Translations under genes and position numbers: made by a program
From: Chloroflexota bacterium
GTDB taxonomy: Bacteria; Chloroflexota; UBA11872
Assembly (NCBI GenBank): GCA_026707585.1
Contig: JAPOWQ010000051.1
Location: forward strand, 1-64,000
Length of the DNA stretch: 64,000 bases
Reading direction: 5' to 3'
Shown: positions 47,765-57,234 of the stretch, in pieces
Numbering within the stretch: the stretch's first letter is position 1
Layout: every line of letters starts with the position of its first letter
The notes under the pieces: generated by a model
The model's database searches: none
Seen by the model: the letters and a program-made list of their open reading frames with translations, nothing else
What the model was told of the DNA's origin: nothing

Positions 47765-48247
47765 TCAGCCGAGGAACAGGCGGTACTCCCCGCCGCGCGG
47801 GTTTTCAACCTCGGCCGGATAGAGGAGATTGCGTGAAACGCCAAGGGCGCGCGCGGCAATCGCGCGGTTAATCTCCGGCACCTGATCCAGCTCATCGATC
47901 TCCGACATAGTCAGATACTCGGCGCGGTCCACTTCGTCGCCGGGTGCCGGGTCGCCGTGCTCCGGTCGCATCAGGAACACCACGTAGGTGCTGTTGGTGT
48001 CGTCCCAGCGCGTGCGCACGGCCAGCACCCCTTGCACGCTGGCCTCCACGCCGGCCTCCTCGCGCACCTCGCGCACGACGGCCGCGTCCAGCGTTTCGCC
48101 CCGATCCACGAACCCGCCGGGAATCTGCCAGTTCCCGCGCCCATAGTTTGACGAGCGGCGCACAAAGAGGATTGAACGGCCACGCACGACCGCGCCGCCC
48201 ACGCCGACGTTGTAGCCCTGGTTGTACTGTTGAAAGTCTGTGGCCAC
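47765..48247 (-). CDS. Nudix hydrolase
   Basis: This cytoplasmic protein of about 160 residues has the Nudix box GFVDRGETLDAAVVREVREE plus AGV, a full GX5EX7REUXEEXGU match. GGAVVRGRSILFVRRSSN before it is the usual first strand pair. Nudix enzymes split nucleoside diphosphates linked to another group; the substrate is not readable. I chose the GTG at 48247 because AGGAGG precedes it closely; a TTG at 48265 would add six residues and overlap that site. It is divergent from the PHP gene. Confidence 0.88.
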   Translation of the reverse strand: MATDFQQYNQGYNVGVGGAVVRGRSILFVRRSSNYGRGNWQIPGGFVDRGETLDAAVVREVREEAGVEASVQGVLAVRTRWDDTNSTYVVFLMRPEHGDPAPGDEVDRAEYLTMSEIDELDQVPEINRAIAARALGVSRNLLYPAEVENPRGGEYRLFLG

Positions 48248-48466
48248 GTCGCCTCCTGGGGCCAAATCGACGCTCGCGCTGGCCGCCGATTATGGACCAT
48301 GCTCGGCGGCCGTTCCGGCCGCAACTCCTCGCCGGCCCATGAGTTCTGCCGTCCGCATGCAAGCGGGCAGGTGCAGGCGGAGCCGCGCCGCGTTGTAGCC
48401 ACGCGCCCACGCTCCCTAGAATCGAGCAGGCGCACGACGCCTCCCAATCCACTGGCCACCGAAACT

Positions 48467-49150
48467 ATGCTCTTTGACTTTCAGACTCATACATTCCTCA
48501 GCGATGGCGAACTCTCGCCCATTGAGTTGTTGCGCCGCTGCCACGTCTCCGGCTACACGGCCATCGCCATTACCGACCACGCCAGCCCGGCCAACGTGCA
48601 AGGCCTCGTCGACGCGTTGGCCCGCGACTGCCGCCAGGCGGAGTCCGCCTGGGGAATCGTGGCCTTGGCCGGCGTCGAAATCACGCATGTCCCTCCCGCG
48701 GCAATTGACCGGGTGGCTCGCATGGCTGCGGAAGCCGGCGCGGAATTCATCGCGGTTCACGGCGAAACCATCGTGGAGCCCGTGGAGCCTGGCACCAACC
48801 GTGCGGCCCTGGAGTCCGAATATGTGCATGCGCTGGTCCATCCAGGCTTGCTCAGCCCCGAACTGAGCCATGTCGCCCGTGCCAACGGCAAGTTTGTGGA
48901 GCTCTCGGCCCGTCGCGGCCACTCGCTCACCAACGGCCACGTGGCCAACGTCTGTCGCCAGGCAGGCGCCAAGCTCATCGTGAACAGCGATGCACACGCG
49001 CCGGGCGACCTGCTCACCGAGGCCCTCGCACGCCGCGTGGCGCGCGGTGCGGGCCTGGACGCGGACGAGACCGAGACGGTGCTGGTGGACAATCCGCTCG
49101 ACCTGCTGACGCGGCTCGGCCGATCCATCGCCGCGGGTGGCTCGTCCTGA
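48467..49150 (+). CDS. PHP-domain phosphoesterase-like protein
   Basis: The protein has 227 residues. MLFDFQTHTFLSDGELSP opens the PHP fold, followed by IAITDHAS, ALAGVEITH, EFIAVHGET, ALVHPGLL and NSDAHAPGDLL, the spaced His and Asp residues of the metal centre. The usual HxH at the first motif is QTH here: position 6 is Gln while H8 is kept, so one ligand may be missing. PHP proteins are mostly histidinol-phosphatase-like or nuclease-like phosphoesterases. The ATG at 48467 starts directly at the fold. Its stop overlaps the lon start (TGATG), so the two are translationally coupled. Confidence 0.8.
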   Translation: MLFDFQTHTFLSDGELSPIELLRRCHVSGYTAIAITDHASPANVQGLVDALARDCRQAESAWGIVALAGVEITHVPPAAIDRVARMAAEAGAEFIAVHGETIVEPVEPGTNRAALESEYVHALVHPGLLSPELSHVARANGKFVELSARRGHSLTNGHVANVCRQAGAKLIVNSDAHAPGDLLTEALARRVARGAGLDADETETVLVDNPLDLLTRLGRSIAAGGSS

Positions 49151-51564
49151 TGGCGGACACCGGCGTTATGCGATCCACCTCCCAGGCGACGGCCGACCGA
49201 GGCGCGGCGGACGCAGGTCCCCGGCCCGCCCAGCCCAGCGACGGCCCGATCGAGGTCGAGCTGCCCGTGCTCCCCTTGCGTGGGGAAACCTTGTTTCCAA
49301 TCGCCGACACGGTCAATTCCTTCGTGGTGGGCCGCGAGCAGTCCCTGGCCGCGATCGAAGAGGCCCTGAGCCTTGACCGGCGGGTACTCGTGATCAGTCA
49401 GCAGGATCCCGACGCGGAATCCGTCACCTTCGCCGACCTGCACGAAGTCGGCACCGAGGCCAAGATCGCACGGGTGCTCAAGCTGCCGGATGGATCCACC
49501 AGCGTCCTCGCGGAGGGCATCCGGCGGGTCCGAGCCATCGCGCCGGTTTCGGAACATCCGTTCATCCGGGCGATCGGCTGGGTGGTCGAAGAGTTGGACG
49601 AAGCGCCAAACCAAGCCCGCGAGTTGATGCCGCTGACGCTGGAACTCTTTCATCACGTCGTCGAACTGAACGAAGCGACCCCCGACGAGGCCTACATCAG
49701 GGCCATGAACGCCGACGCCCCGGGCGCGTTGGCCGACATCATCGCCGCATCCTTGAACCTGGTGCCCGGCACCCAGCAGGAACTACTGGAAATTCGCGAA
49801 GTCTCCGAGCGCCTGCGGCTGGTCTACACGGTGCTGGAAGAGGAGATTCGAGTACTCGAACTCGAGCGCGAAGTCCGCGAGGAAGTCCGCGAGGAAGTCG
49901 ACAAGGACCAGCGCGAATTCATCCTGCGCGAGCAACTGCGAACAATCACGAAGGAACTCGGCGAGACCAGCGCACAAAACACCGAGATCGGCGAGTTTCG
50001 CGAAAAGCTCGAAGCCGGACGCTATCCCGCGGCGGTGATTGAGCGCGGGCTCAAGGAAATCGACCGTCTCAACGCCATGCCGCCGGGGTCACCCGAGGCC
50101 AGCATGGTCCGCAATTACCTGGAATGGCTGACGGAACTCCCCTGGAAAAAGCGCACCCGCGACAACACGGACATCCGGCGCGCGGCGCGCATTCTTGACG
50201 CCCACCATCACGGCTTGGACCGGGTGAAGGAGCGGTTGCTCGAGTACATTGCCGTGCGCCGGCTGGCGCGACAGTCGCGCAGCCCGATTCTCTGCTTCGT
50301 TGGCCCGCCGGGCGTCGGCAAGACCAGCCTGGGCCAGTCCATCGCTCAGGCGCTCTCCCGCAAGTTCGTGCGAGTCTCGTTGGGTGGAGTACGTGACGAG
50401 GCGGAGATTCGCGGTCACCGCATGACCTACATCGGCTCCATGCCGGGGCGAGTCCTTCAGATGATGCGCCAGGCGGGAACCGTCAACCCCGTGTTCATGA
50501 TCGACGAACTCGACAAGCTCGGCGTCGACTTCCGCGGAGATCCGTCGGCGGCGCTGCTCGAAGTGCTGGACCCCGAACAGAACGCGGCGTTCAGCGACCA
50601 CTATCTCGAAATCCCCTACGACCTCAGCCGGGTCATCTTCATAGCAACGGCCAACACGCTGGATGGTTTGCCTCCGGCCTTGATCGATCGGATGGAAGTC
50701 GTCGAGCTCCCCGGCTACGTCGAGGACGAGAAACTGGCCATCGCCGAACGCTTCCTGGTCCCGCGCGAGCTGGAAGAGCATGGGCTTGAAACCGATGCCG
50801 TTCGCTTCAAGCCCGGCGCGCTGACCCGGATCATTCGCGAATACACCCGCGAGGCCGGTGTGCGCGGACTCACCCGATCCATCGCCGCCGTGGCGCGCAA
50901 GCGGGCGCTGGCGCGCGCCGAGGGTACCGACAGCAACTGGAAGATCCGCTCCCGCGATGTGCCCAAGGTCCTGGGACCGCCGCGCTTTCGCTTCGGCTCG
51001 ACGGAAAGCGAAGCGAGCATCGGCACCGCTATGGCTGTATTCAACACGCCGGCCGGCGGCGATCTCTCCCCGGTGGAAGTCTCGCTGGCGCCAGGTACCG
51101 GCCAGATTCTGCTGACCGGCCTTCTCGGCGACGTGATGAAAGAATCCGCGCACGCCGCGCTCACCTACGCGCGGGCGCGGGCGGGCCGGCTCATGCTGCC
51201 CCAGCGCGACTTCGCCGACCTGGACGTGCACGTGCATGTGCCCTCCGGTGCGCTGCCCAAGGATGGACCGTCCGCCGGCCTGGCCGTGGTGGTCGCGCTA
51301 ATCTCGGCGCTCGCGCGGAAAAGAGTCCGACATGACCTCACGCTCACCGGCGAAATCACGCTCCAGGGCCGCGTCTTGCCGGTAGGGTCCATCAAGCCCA
51401 AGGTCCTGGGCGCGCATCGGGCCGGCGTGCGCCTCTTCGTGCTGCCCAAGGGCAACCGACAGGACGCTGCCGAACTACCCGCCCACGTTCGGCGAGACAT
51501 TCAGTTCATCGAGGTTGCCAGCGTCGAAGCGGCACTGCGCCACGCGCTCGTTGACCCCGAGTAG
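49150..51564 (+). CDS. lon: ATP-dependent Lon protease
   Basis: The 804-residue cytoplasmic protease degrades damaged and regulatory proteins. The N-terminal substrate domain begins at LPVLPLRGETLFP (about 37-50). A coiled region (about 230-270) follows, then the AAA+ domain with Walker A GPPGVGKT (385-392) and Walker B VFMIDELDK. The proteolytic domain has the nucleophile Ser708 in PKDGPSAG and the partner Lys in IKPKVLGAHRAG (749-751). Length and order are normal for LonA. It is coupled to the PHP gene by a one-base overlap and ends 96 bases before mreB. Confidence 0.96.
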   Translation: MADTGVMRSTSQATADRGAADAGPRPAQPSDGPIEVELPVLPLRGETLFPIADTVNSFVVGREQSLAAIEEALSLDRRVLVISQQDPDAESVTFADLHEVGTEAKIARVLKLPDGSTSVLAEGIRRVRAIAPVSEHPFIRAIGWVVEELDEAPNQARELMPLTLELFHHVVELNEATPDEAYIRAMNADAPGALADIIAASLNLVPGTQQELLEIREVSERLRLVYTVLEEEIRVLELEREVREEVREEVDKDQREFILREQLRTITKELGETSAQNTEIGEFREKLEAGRYPAAVIERGLKEIDRLNAMPPGSPEASMVRNYLEWLTELPWKKRTRDNTDIRRAARILDAHHHGLDRVKERLLEYIAVRRLARQSRSPILCFVGPPGVGKTSLGQSIAQALSRKFVRVSLGGVRDEAEIRGHRMTYIGSMPGRVLQMMRQAGTVNPVFMIDELDKLGVDFRGDPSAALLEVLDPEQNAAFSDHYLEIPYDLSRVIFIATANTLDGLPPALIDRMEVVELPGYVEDEKLAIAERFLVPRELEEHGLETDAVRFKPGALTRIIREYTREAGVRGLTRSIAAVARKRALARAEGTDSNWKIRSRDVPKVLGPPRFRFGSTESEASIGTAMAVFNTPAGGDLSPVEVSLAPGTGQILLTGLLGDVMKESAHAALTYARARAGRLMLPQRDFADLDVHVHVPSGALPKDGPSAGLAVVVALISALARKRVRHDLTLTGEITLQGRVLPVGSIKPKVLGAHRAGVRLFVLPKGNRQDAAELPAHVRRDIQFIEVASVEAALRHALVDPE

Positions 51565-51660
51565 CACGCCAACCACCATCGGCAAGCCGCCCGTGTCGTC
51601 ACCCTACCGCTATGCTGACGCACAGGCGGCCCTCGCCGCGCCCCGCCATTCCCGGATTCG

Positions 51661-52719
51661 TTGATGTTCGGACCGTTCAACGCGCTCCTGGGTCTCTTTT
51701 CACGCGACCTCGGAATTGATCTGGGTACCGCCAACACCCTGGTTTATGTCAAGGACCGCGGCATCATGCTGGCGGAGCCATCGGTCGTCGCGACCGACAC
51801 GCACACCTCCCGCGTCCTGGCCGTTGGCGCCGAGGCCAAGAAAATGGTCGGGCGCACGCCCACGAACATTGTGGCCAGCCGTCCCCTGCGCGACGGGGTG
51901 ATCGCCGACTTCGACACCGTGCATGCCATGCTGTCCTACTTCATTGGGCAAGTTCACGAGGAACTGCCCATCGCAGCCCGACCGCGGGTGATTGTGGGTG
52001 TGCCTTCAGGCGTGACGGAAGTGGAAAAACGCGCGGTCCACGAGGCCAGTCTGCAGGCCGGGGCTCGCGAGGTGTACCTGATTGAAGAACCCATGGCGGC
52101 CGCCATCGGCGCCGGGCAACCGATCCAGGAAGCCAGCGGCAGCATGATCGTCGACATCGGCGGTGGCACGACGGAAGTCGCCGTCATCTCCCTCGGCGGC
52201 GTGGTGGTCAGCCACAGCATTCGCATTGCGGGCGACGAAATCGACGAGCAGATCGTCGATTACTGTCGCAACACCCATAATCTGCTGATCGGCGAGCGCA
52301 CCGCCGAAGCCTGCAAAATTGCCATCGGATCGGCAGCCCCGGGCATCCAGGAGGAAACTACCCTCGTGCGCGGACGCGACCTGCAAACCGGTCTGCCGCG
52401 GCAGGTTGAACTGACCGAAGGCCAGATTCGCGACGCCATCAGCGGCCCGGTCACCGAAATCGTTGAGAACATCAAGCTCGCCCTCGAAGCCACACCGCCC
52501 GAGTTGCTGGCCGACGTAATGGAACACGGCATCGCCGTCGCCGGCGGCGGCGCGCTGCTGCGGGGGCTGGATAAGCGCATCGAGCAGGAAACCGATATTC
52601 CCGTCCACATCGCCAATAACCCGCTGGAGGCGGTCGTGCGCGGCACCGGCGCCTGTCTGCATAACCTCGAAGCCTTTCGCGAAGTGTTCGTCGCCGAGAA
52701 CGCCGCACCGTACGCGTAG
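51661..52719 (+). CDS. mreB: rod shape-determining protein MreB
   Basis: The 352-residue bacterial actin polymerises under the membrane and guides cylindrical wall growth. The family phosphate-binding loops are present: DLGIDLGTANTLVYV (phosphate 1), IVDIGGGTTEVAVIS (phosphate 2) and GIAVAGGGALLRGLD (adenosine). The FxxxFF-like amphipathic N-terminus (MFGPFNALLGLF) suits membrane contact. It is the first gene of a five-gene cell-shape operon. TATGCT at 51611-51616 could be a -10, without a clear -35. Confidence 0.96.
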   Translation: MMFGPFNALLGLFSRDLGIDLGTANTLVYVKDRGIMLAEPSVVATDTHTSRVLAVGAEAKKMVGRTPTNIVASRPLRDGVIADFDTVHAMLSYFIGQVHEELPIAARPRVIVGVPSGVTEVEKRAVHEASLQAGAREVYLIEEPMAAAIGAGQPIQEASGSMIVDIGGGTTEVAVISLGGVVVSHSIRIAGDEIDEQIVDYCRNTHNLLIGERTAEACKIAIGSAAPGIQEETTLVRGRDLQTGLPRQVELTEGQIRDAISGPVTEIVENIKLALEATPPELLADVMEHGIAVAGGGALLRGLDKRIEQETDIPVHIANNPLEAVVRGTGACLHNLEAFREVFVAENAAPYA

Positions 52720-52730
52720 ACGCCACCGGG

Positions 52731-53555
52731 ATGCGCGGCGGACAACGGTCGGTGCTCCTGCTCCTGGTTCTGATCGTCGTCGCCATCGCGCTGGCCTTGC
52801 TGCGCAACACCGGCGCCGGGTCGGCCGTTGAAGGCGCGGTCCTGGCGGCCCTCGCTCCCGTCCGCTCTGCCTTGACCAGTGCCGCGTCGGGCGCCACGGC
52901 TGCGCTGGCCGACGCGCAGCGATTCAACGAACTTCGGACGGAGAACGAGGCGCTTCGCGCGGAGGTTGCCCACCTGCGGTCGGCCGCGGCCGGCGTCCAG
53001 GCCACGCGCCGGGAAAACGAGGCTCTGCGAGCCGCACTCGACTACGAACGCGAGAGCAGGGAGTTCACGCTCCTCACCGCGCAAGTCGCCGGCCGCGACA
53101 GCGTGGACATGCTCGACACCCTCATCATCGACCGCGGCGCGGCGGACGGCGTGCAGGTCGGGATGGCCGTGCTGGCCGGTGGCAGCCTGGCCGGCCGGGT
53201 TCAGAGCGTGACGCCGACATCGGCCAACATCCTTCCGCTACTGAGCGGACCCAGTGCGGTGAACGCCGTGGCCCAGGGTGACGACGGCGAGGCGGACGGC
53301 ATCGTGGAGAGTGACGAGAACCGTGGGCTCCGCTTGACCCGAATCGAACCTGACGCGCCGCTGGCAATCGGCAACCTCGTTGTGACATCGGGCCTCGGCG
53401 GCGGATTCCCTCGCGGTCTCGCCATCGGCCGGGTCATCGCCGTGTTCACCTCGCCGGAGAGTGTGTTCCGGGAAGCCGCCATTGAACCCTTCGTGCGCGT
53501 GGAACGCCTGAGCGTCGTCCAGGTGGTGATTGGGCGCGCGCCGGGTCCGTCGTGA
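52731..53555 (+). CDS. mreC: rod shape-determining protein MreC
   Basis: The protein has 274 residues. A single membrane anchor (about 5-22) is followed by a coiled coil (about 55-105, FNELRTENEALRAEVAHLR) and the periplasmic beta domain typical of MreC (ARDSVDMLDTLIIDRGAADG, SANILPLLS, GLRLTRI). MreC links the MreB filaments to the wall enzymes PBP2 and RodA. The gene starts 11 bases after mreB, and its stop overlaps the mreD start. Confidence 0.93.
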   Translation: MRGGQRSVLLLLVLIVVAIALALLRNTGAGSAVEGAVLAALAPVRSALTSAASGATAALADAQRFNELRTENEALRAEVAHLRSAAAGVQATRRENEALRAALDYERESREFTLLTAQVAGRDSVDMLDTLIIDRGAADGVQVGMAVLAGGSLAGRVQSVTPTSANILPLLSGPSAVNAVAQGDDGEADGIVESDENRGLRLTRIEPDAPLAIGNLVVTSGLGGGFPRGLAIGRVIAVFTSPESVFREAAIEPFVRVERLSVVQVVIGRAPGPS

Positions 53556-54133
53556 TAGCCGCCAGGATGCCTCAGCCCGGCCGAAGCTGGGGCGCGCGGG
53601 CCGGCGCCGTCGGCGCCCTGCTGCTCGTCCTTGTGTTGGGCCTGCTGCAGACCTCGGTCTTGCCCTCCCTCCCGATTGCCGGAATCCGTCCCGCGCTTGT
53701 CCTGATGGCTGTAATCACGTTGGCTACGGTGAGCGACGACGCGCGGGCGGCGTACTGGGGCTTTCTGGGCGGACTGCTTATTGATCTGCTTTCGGCAGCG
53801 CCCGTCGGCGTCAACGCCCTGATCTTTACGCTGCTCGTCTACATCGTCGGCGGGCAGAGACGCCAATTCGACCGCGTCAACCCCGTGTTTCCCGTCCTGG
53901 CCGGCGCCGCCGCAACGTTGCTGTATTACCCCGCCGTGGTTCTGACGCTGCAGTTGCTGGGATTCGACTTAGACTGGGGAAGGCAGGTCTGGGAACGCCT
54001 GCCGCGCGCCGTGGCGGTCAATGCTGGAGCGACCGTGCTGCTGTACCCGGCGGTACGCCTGATGGACCGGTGGACGCGCCCACAGAGCGCCGCACGGTAT
54101 TTGGGGCGTGCGCGCGGCGGCTATTTCAGCTAG
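53552..54133 (+). CDS. mreD: rod shape-determining protein MreD
   Basis: The product has 193 residues if the GTG overlapping the mreC stop (GTGA) is used, or 188 from the ATG at 53567. Five or six membrane segments are visible, with the family pattern GIRPALVLMAVITLATVSDDARAA, read in two parts, and GFLGGLLIDLLSAAPVG. It is the membrane partner of MreC in the elongasome. Position between mreC and mrdA confirms the call. Confidence 0.92.
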   Translation: MIAARMPQPGRSWGARAGAVGALLLVLVLGLLQTSVLPSLPIAGIRPALVLMAVITLATVSDDARAAYWGFLGGLLIDLLSAAPVGVNALIFTLLVYIVGGQRRQFDRVNPVFPVLAGAAATLLYYPAVVLTLQLLGFDLDWGRQVWERLPRAVAVNAGATVLLYPAVRLMDRWTRPQSAARYLGRARGGYFS

Positions 54134-54148
54134 CGACGGAGGACACGC

Positions 54149-56071
54149 TTGGAGGCGCATCCACGCCCGGCAGCCAGGACTGGCGCCGGCCAGCCGCGCA
54201 TGAGCGGCACCCGTCGTGCCCTGCTCCTCGGGGGGGCGGCGCTCGCTGCCAACACCGCGCTGGCCGCCCGCCTCTGGCAACTCCAGGTCGTCGAATCCGA
54301 CACCTACCGCGCGCAGGCAGCACAGAACCGCGCCCGCACCAGGCCCATCCAGCCCCTGCGCGGCCTCATCTACGACCGCAACCGCACGCCGCTGGTCGCA
54401 AACGCGCCGGTCTTCAGCGTGTGGCTGACGCCGGCCGATCTGCCGCTTGAGCGCGAAGGTCCGGTATTGGCCAACCTTGCCGTCCTGACCGGTGAGCGGC
54501 TGGTCGACCTTCGATTCAAGCTGAACCAGGCGCGGTTGGCTCCGGATGTGCCCGCGCGACTGGCGCGCGCCGTGCCACGCGAATCGGCCCTGACGATCGA
54601 AGAGCGCCGCCAGGATCTGCCGGGAATCGCCGTTCGCACCGGCACCCGGCGCGAATACGCCCACGGCGACGTGTTCGGGCACATTCTCGGCTTCACCGGA
54701 CCAATCCCGGCGGAGGACGTTCAGACCTATCGAGGCCAGGGCGTCCGCTTTGACGAGGACATCGGACTCGCTGGTATCGAGCGTAGTCTCCAGACGCAGC
54801 TTCGCGGCCGGGACGGCGAGCAGCGGCTTGAAACGGACGCCTTTGGCCGTGCCCTCCACGAGCTCTCGTTCACGCCGCCGCAGGTTGGCCGGCACGCGGT
54901 CCTCACCATTGCCGTCAACGAACAGAAGGCCATACGCGAAATCCTGGCCCGCCATCTCGCCCTGCGTGAGCGCGGAGCTGGCGCGGTGGTTGTGCTCCGC
55001 CCCGACACTGGCGACGTGGTTGCGATGGTGAGCCTGCCCGACTACGACAGCAACATCTTTACCCGTGGCGCTTCGTCTGAGAGCTTCGCGCTCTTGGTCA
55101 GCGATCCCCGCCGGCCACTAATCAACCACGCGATATCCGGGCTTTACCCTCCGGGTTCAACCTACAAGGTCATCGCGGCCAGCGGCGCGCTGGAAGCGGG
55201 TGTGGTCTTGCCGCAGAGCAAGATTCACTGCGACGGCCGCCTGATCTTGCCCGACGGCTGGGCCTTCGACGACTGGCTGCCCCAGGGCCATGGGCTCGTG
55301 GACCTCGAACGTGCCATCGCCGAGTCCTGCAACATCTACTTCTATAACGTCTCCGGCGGTAATCCGTATACGCGCCTCCAGGGCCTCGGCAACCGGCGCC
55401 TCGCCGAATTCGAGCGGTCCTTCGGCTTCGGCCAGCGAACCGGCATCGACCTCCCAGGCGAAGCGTCGGGACTGGTCCCAACCTCGGAATGGAAAAACAA
55501 GAATCTGCAACAACCATGGGTTACGGGCGACACGTACCACGCCGCCATCGGCCAGGGCCTGGTTCAGGTCACGCCCCTGCAGATCGCCAGCATGTACGCC
55601 GCCATCGGCAACGGTGGTCGCGTCATGCGTCCGCGCCTCGTTGACCGCATGCTCGACCACCACGGCAACGTGGCCGACCGGACTCCGCCGCAGGTTCGCG
55701 GCGTTCTGCCAATCAGCGACACCAACCTGCAGCTGCTACAGGCCGGCCTCTACCGCGCCGTCAATGAGCCGCAGGGCACCGGCCCTCGGGCCCGCTCCGC
55801 GCATACGGTTGTCGCCGGCAAGACTGGGACGGCCGAGTACAGCGGAGCCCGCGATGCCGAAGGCCGCCTGCCCAGCCATGCCTGGTTCGCCGGCTACGCC
55901 CCGGCCGAGCAGCCCGAATATGCTTTTGCTGTGCTGGTACGCGACGGTGGCGAAGGCTCCTTTGCCGCCGCCCCAATCGCCCGCGACATCGTGGACTACC
56001 TGGTAACCGGCGACATGCCGCCCTTGCCGCAGAATCGCCCCGACTTCATCTCACCGGACCATCGGCTCTGA
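54149..56071 (+). CDS. mrdA: penicillin-binding protein 2 (elongation transpeptidase)
   Basis: The 640-residue class B PBP cross-links peptidoglycan during side-wall growth. One membrane anchor (about 25-45) precedes the dimerisation domain (RGLIYDRNRTPLVANAP). The transpeptidase site has S337-TYK in PPGSTYK, S393-CN in ESCN and K558-TG in GKTGTAEY. FGFGQRTGIDLPGEASGLVP and AIGQG are family landmarks. The TTG at 54149 is chosen because GGAGG stands seven bases upstream; an ATG at 54200 lacks a site. Its stop overlaps the rodA start (TGATG). Confidence 0.95.
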   Translation: MEAHPRPAARTGAGQPRMSGTRRALLLGGAALAANTALAARLWQLQVVESDTYRAQAAQNRARTRPIQPLRGLIYDRNRTPLVANAPVFSVWLTPADLPLEREGPVLANLAVLTGERLVDLRFKLNQARLAPDVPARLARAVPRESALTIEERRQDLPGIAVRTGTRREYAHGDVFGHILGFTGPIPAEDVQTYRGQGVRFDEDIGLAGIERSLQTQLRGRDGEQRLETDAFGRALHELSFTPPQVGRHAVLTIAVNEQKAIREILARHLALRERGAGAVVVLRPDTGDVVAMVSLPDYDSNIFTRGASSESFALLVSDPRRPLINHAISGLYPPGSTYKVIAASGALEAGVVLPQSKIHCDGRLILPDGWAFDDWLPQGHGLVDLERAIAESCNIYFYNVSGGNPYTRLQGLGNRRLAEFERSFGFGQRTGIDLPGEASGLVPTSEWKNKNLQQPWVTGDTYHAAIGQGLVQVTPLQIASMYAAIGNGGRVMRPRLVDRMLDHHGNVADRTPPQVRGVLPISDTNLQLLQAGLYRAVNEPQGTGPRARSAHTVVAGKTGTAEYSGARDAEGRLPSHAWFAGYAPAEQPEYAFAVLVRDGGEGSFAAAPIARDIVDYLVTGDMPPLPQNRPDFISPDHRL

Positions 56072-57234
56072 TGCTTCGCTGGCTGGCGCGCATCGAGTGG
56101 GCGACGGTCATCTCAACTATCGCCCTGGTGGCCTTTGGCGTGCTCATGCTCAGCACCACGGCTGACCCGAACACCCAGGGGCTGGAAAACCAGGCTGTGC
56201 AGAAGGCCGTGCTCGGAGCTCTCGGCCTGGCCTTGGCCTTTGCCATGGCCCAGATCGACTACCGTGGCCTGCATGGATTGGCCGCGCCCGTCTACTTGGT
56301 CGGCGTCTCTGCGTTGGTCGTGGTCCTGCTGGTGGGCGACTTCGACCTCGGGGCCCGCCGCTGGTTCGAACTCGGCCCCATCGTCGTCCAGCCCTCCGAG
56401 TTCATGAAGCTCGCGGCCATCGTCGCCTTCGCAAAATACCTGTCGGACCGCAGCGACTCCGCCCGGTCCCTGCGCACGGTCATGGTCAGCCTGGGAATCA
56501 TGCTGATTCCGGCATGCTTGATCTTCTTTCAGCCGGATTTGGGCACCGCGCTCATCTTCGGCGCCATCTGGATGGCCATGGTCTTCGTTGCCGGCGCCCG
56601 CTGGTGGCACTTGCTCACGCCCGTCGTCATCGCTCTGGCCGCCTTCCCGTTTGCCTGGTTTTTCGCCCAGGACTACATGCGACAGCGCTTCGTGACCTTT
56701 CTGAATCCGAGCAGCGACCCTCTGGGCGCTGGCTACAACGTGCTGCAGGCCCGGATCTCCATTGGCTCCGGCGGCTGGTTTGGCCATGGTCTGGGACAGG
56801 GCTCGCAGTCTCAACTGGAGTTTCTGCGCGTGCGCGACACCGACTTCATCTTCGCCATGCTCGGCGAACAACTCGGCTTGGCGGGAACGATCGGCCTCCT
56901 GGCCTTCTTCACCCTTCTCATCGTCCAGGCCCTGGTCATCGGGCTGCGAGCCCGCGACATGTTCGGTCGCCTGCTCGCCATCGGCATTGCCGCCATGCTT
57001 TTCTCCCAGTCGTTCGTGAACATCGGAATGAATGTGGGCCTGATGCCCGTCACCGGGATCACCCTGCCGCTCGTAAGCCTCGGCAAGAACTCGCTGCTGG
57101 TAACGCTCCTGTCCGTCGGCATCCTCCTCAGCATTCATTCGCACCGCGGGGCGGCGCCCTTCCGGCAGCAGTCGATGCATGTGGTGCGCGGATCGCTTCC
57201 GGCGGCGGGCCCGCGCGGCGTGCTGGGCCGGTGA
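56071..57234 (+). CDS. mrdB: peptidoglycan glycosyltransferase RodA
   Basis: The SEDS-family membrane protein has 387 residues and about ten membrane segments. It polymerises lipid II into glycan strands as the partner of PBP2. Family motifs are present: GARRWFELGPIVVQPSEFMKL (cut here as GARRWF and QPSEFMKL), FQPDLGTALI, GSGGWFGHGLGQGSQSQL and the conserved NIGMNVGLMPVTGITLPL. The gene is last in the cell-shape operon; its TGA overlaps the GTG of thrB. Confidence 0.96.
   Translation: MLRWLARIEWATVISTIALVAFGVLMLSTTADPNTQGLENQAVQKAVLGALGLALAFAMAQIDYRGLHGLAAPVYLVGVSALVVVLLVGDFDLGARRWFELGPIVVQPSEFMKLAAIVAFAKYLSDRSDSARSLRTVMVSLGIMLIPACLIFFQPDLGTALIFGAIWMAMVFVAGARWWHLLTPVVIALAAFPFAWFFAQDYMRQRFVTFLNPSSDPLGAGYNVLQARISIGSGGWFGHGLGQGSQSQLEFLRVRDTDFIFAMLGEQLGLAGTIGLLAFFTLLIVQALVIGLRARDMFGRLLAIGIAAMLFSQSFVNIGMNVGLMPVTGITLPLVSLGKNSLLVTLLSVGILLSIHSHRGAAPFRQQSMHVVRGSLPAAGPRGVLGR

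Noticed and set aside
56514-57230. A long open frame upstream of thrB inside rodA
   Set aside because: It is in another frame of rodA with Arg/His-rich low-complexity translation; homoserine kinase similarity begins only at 57231.
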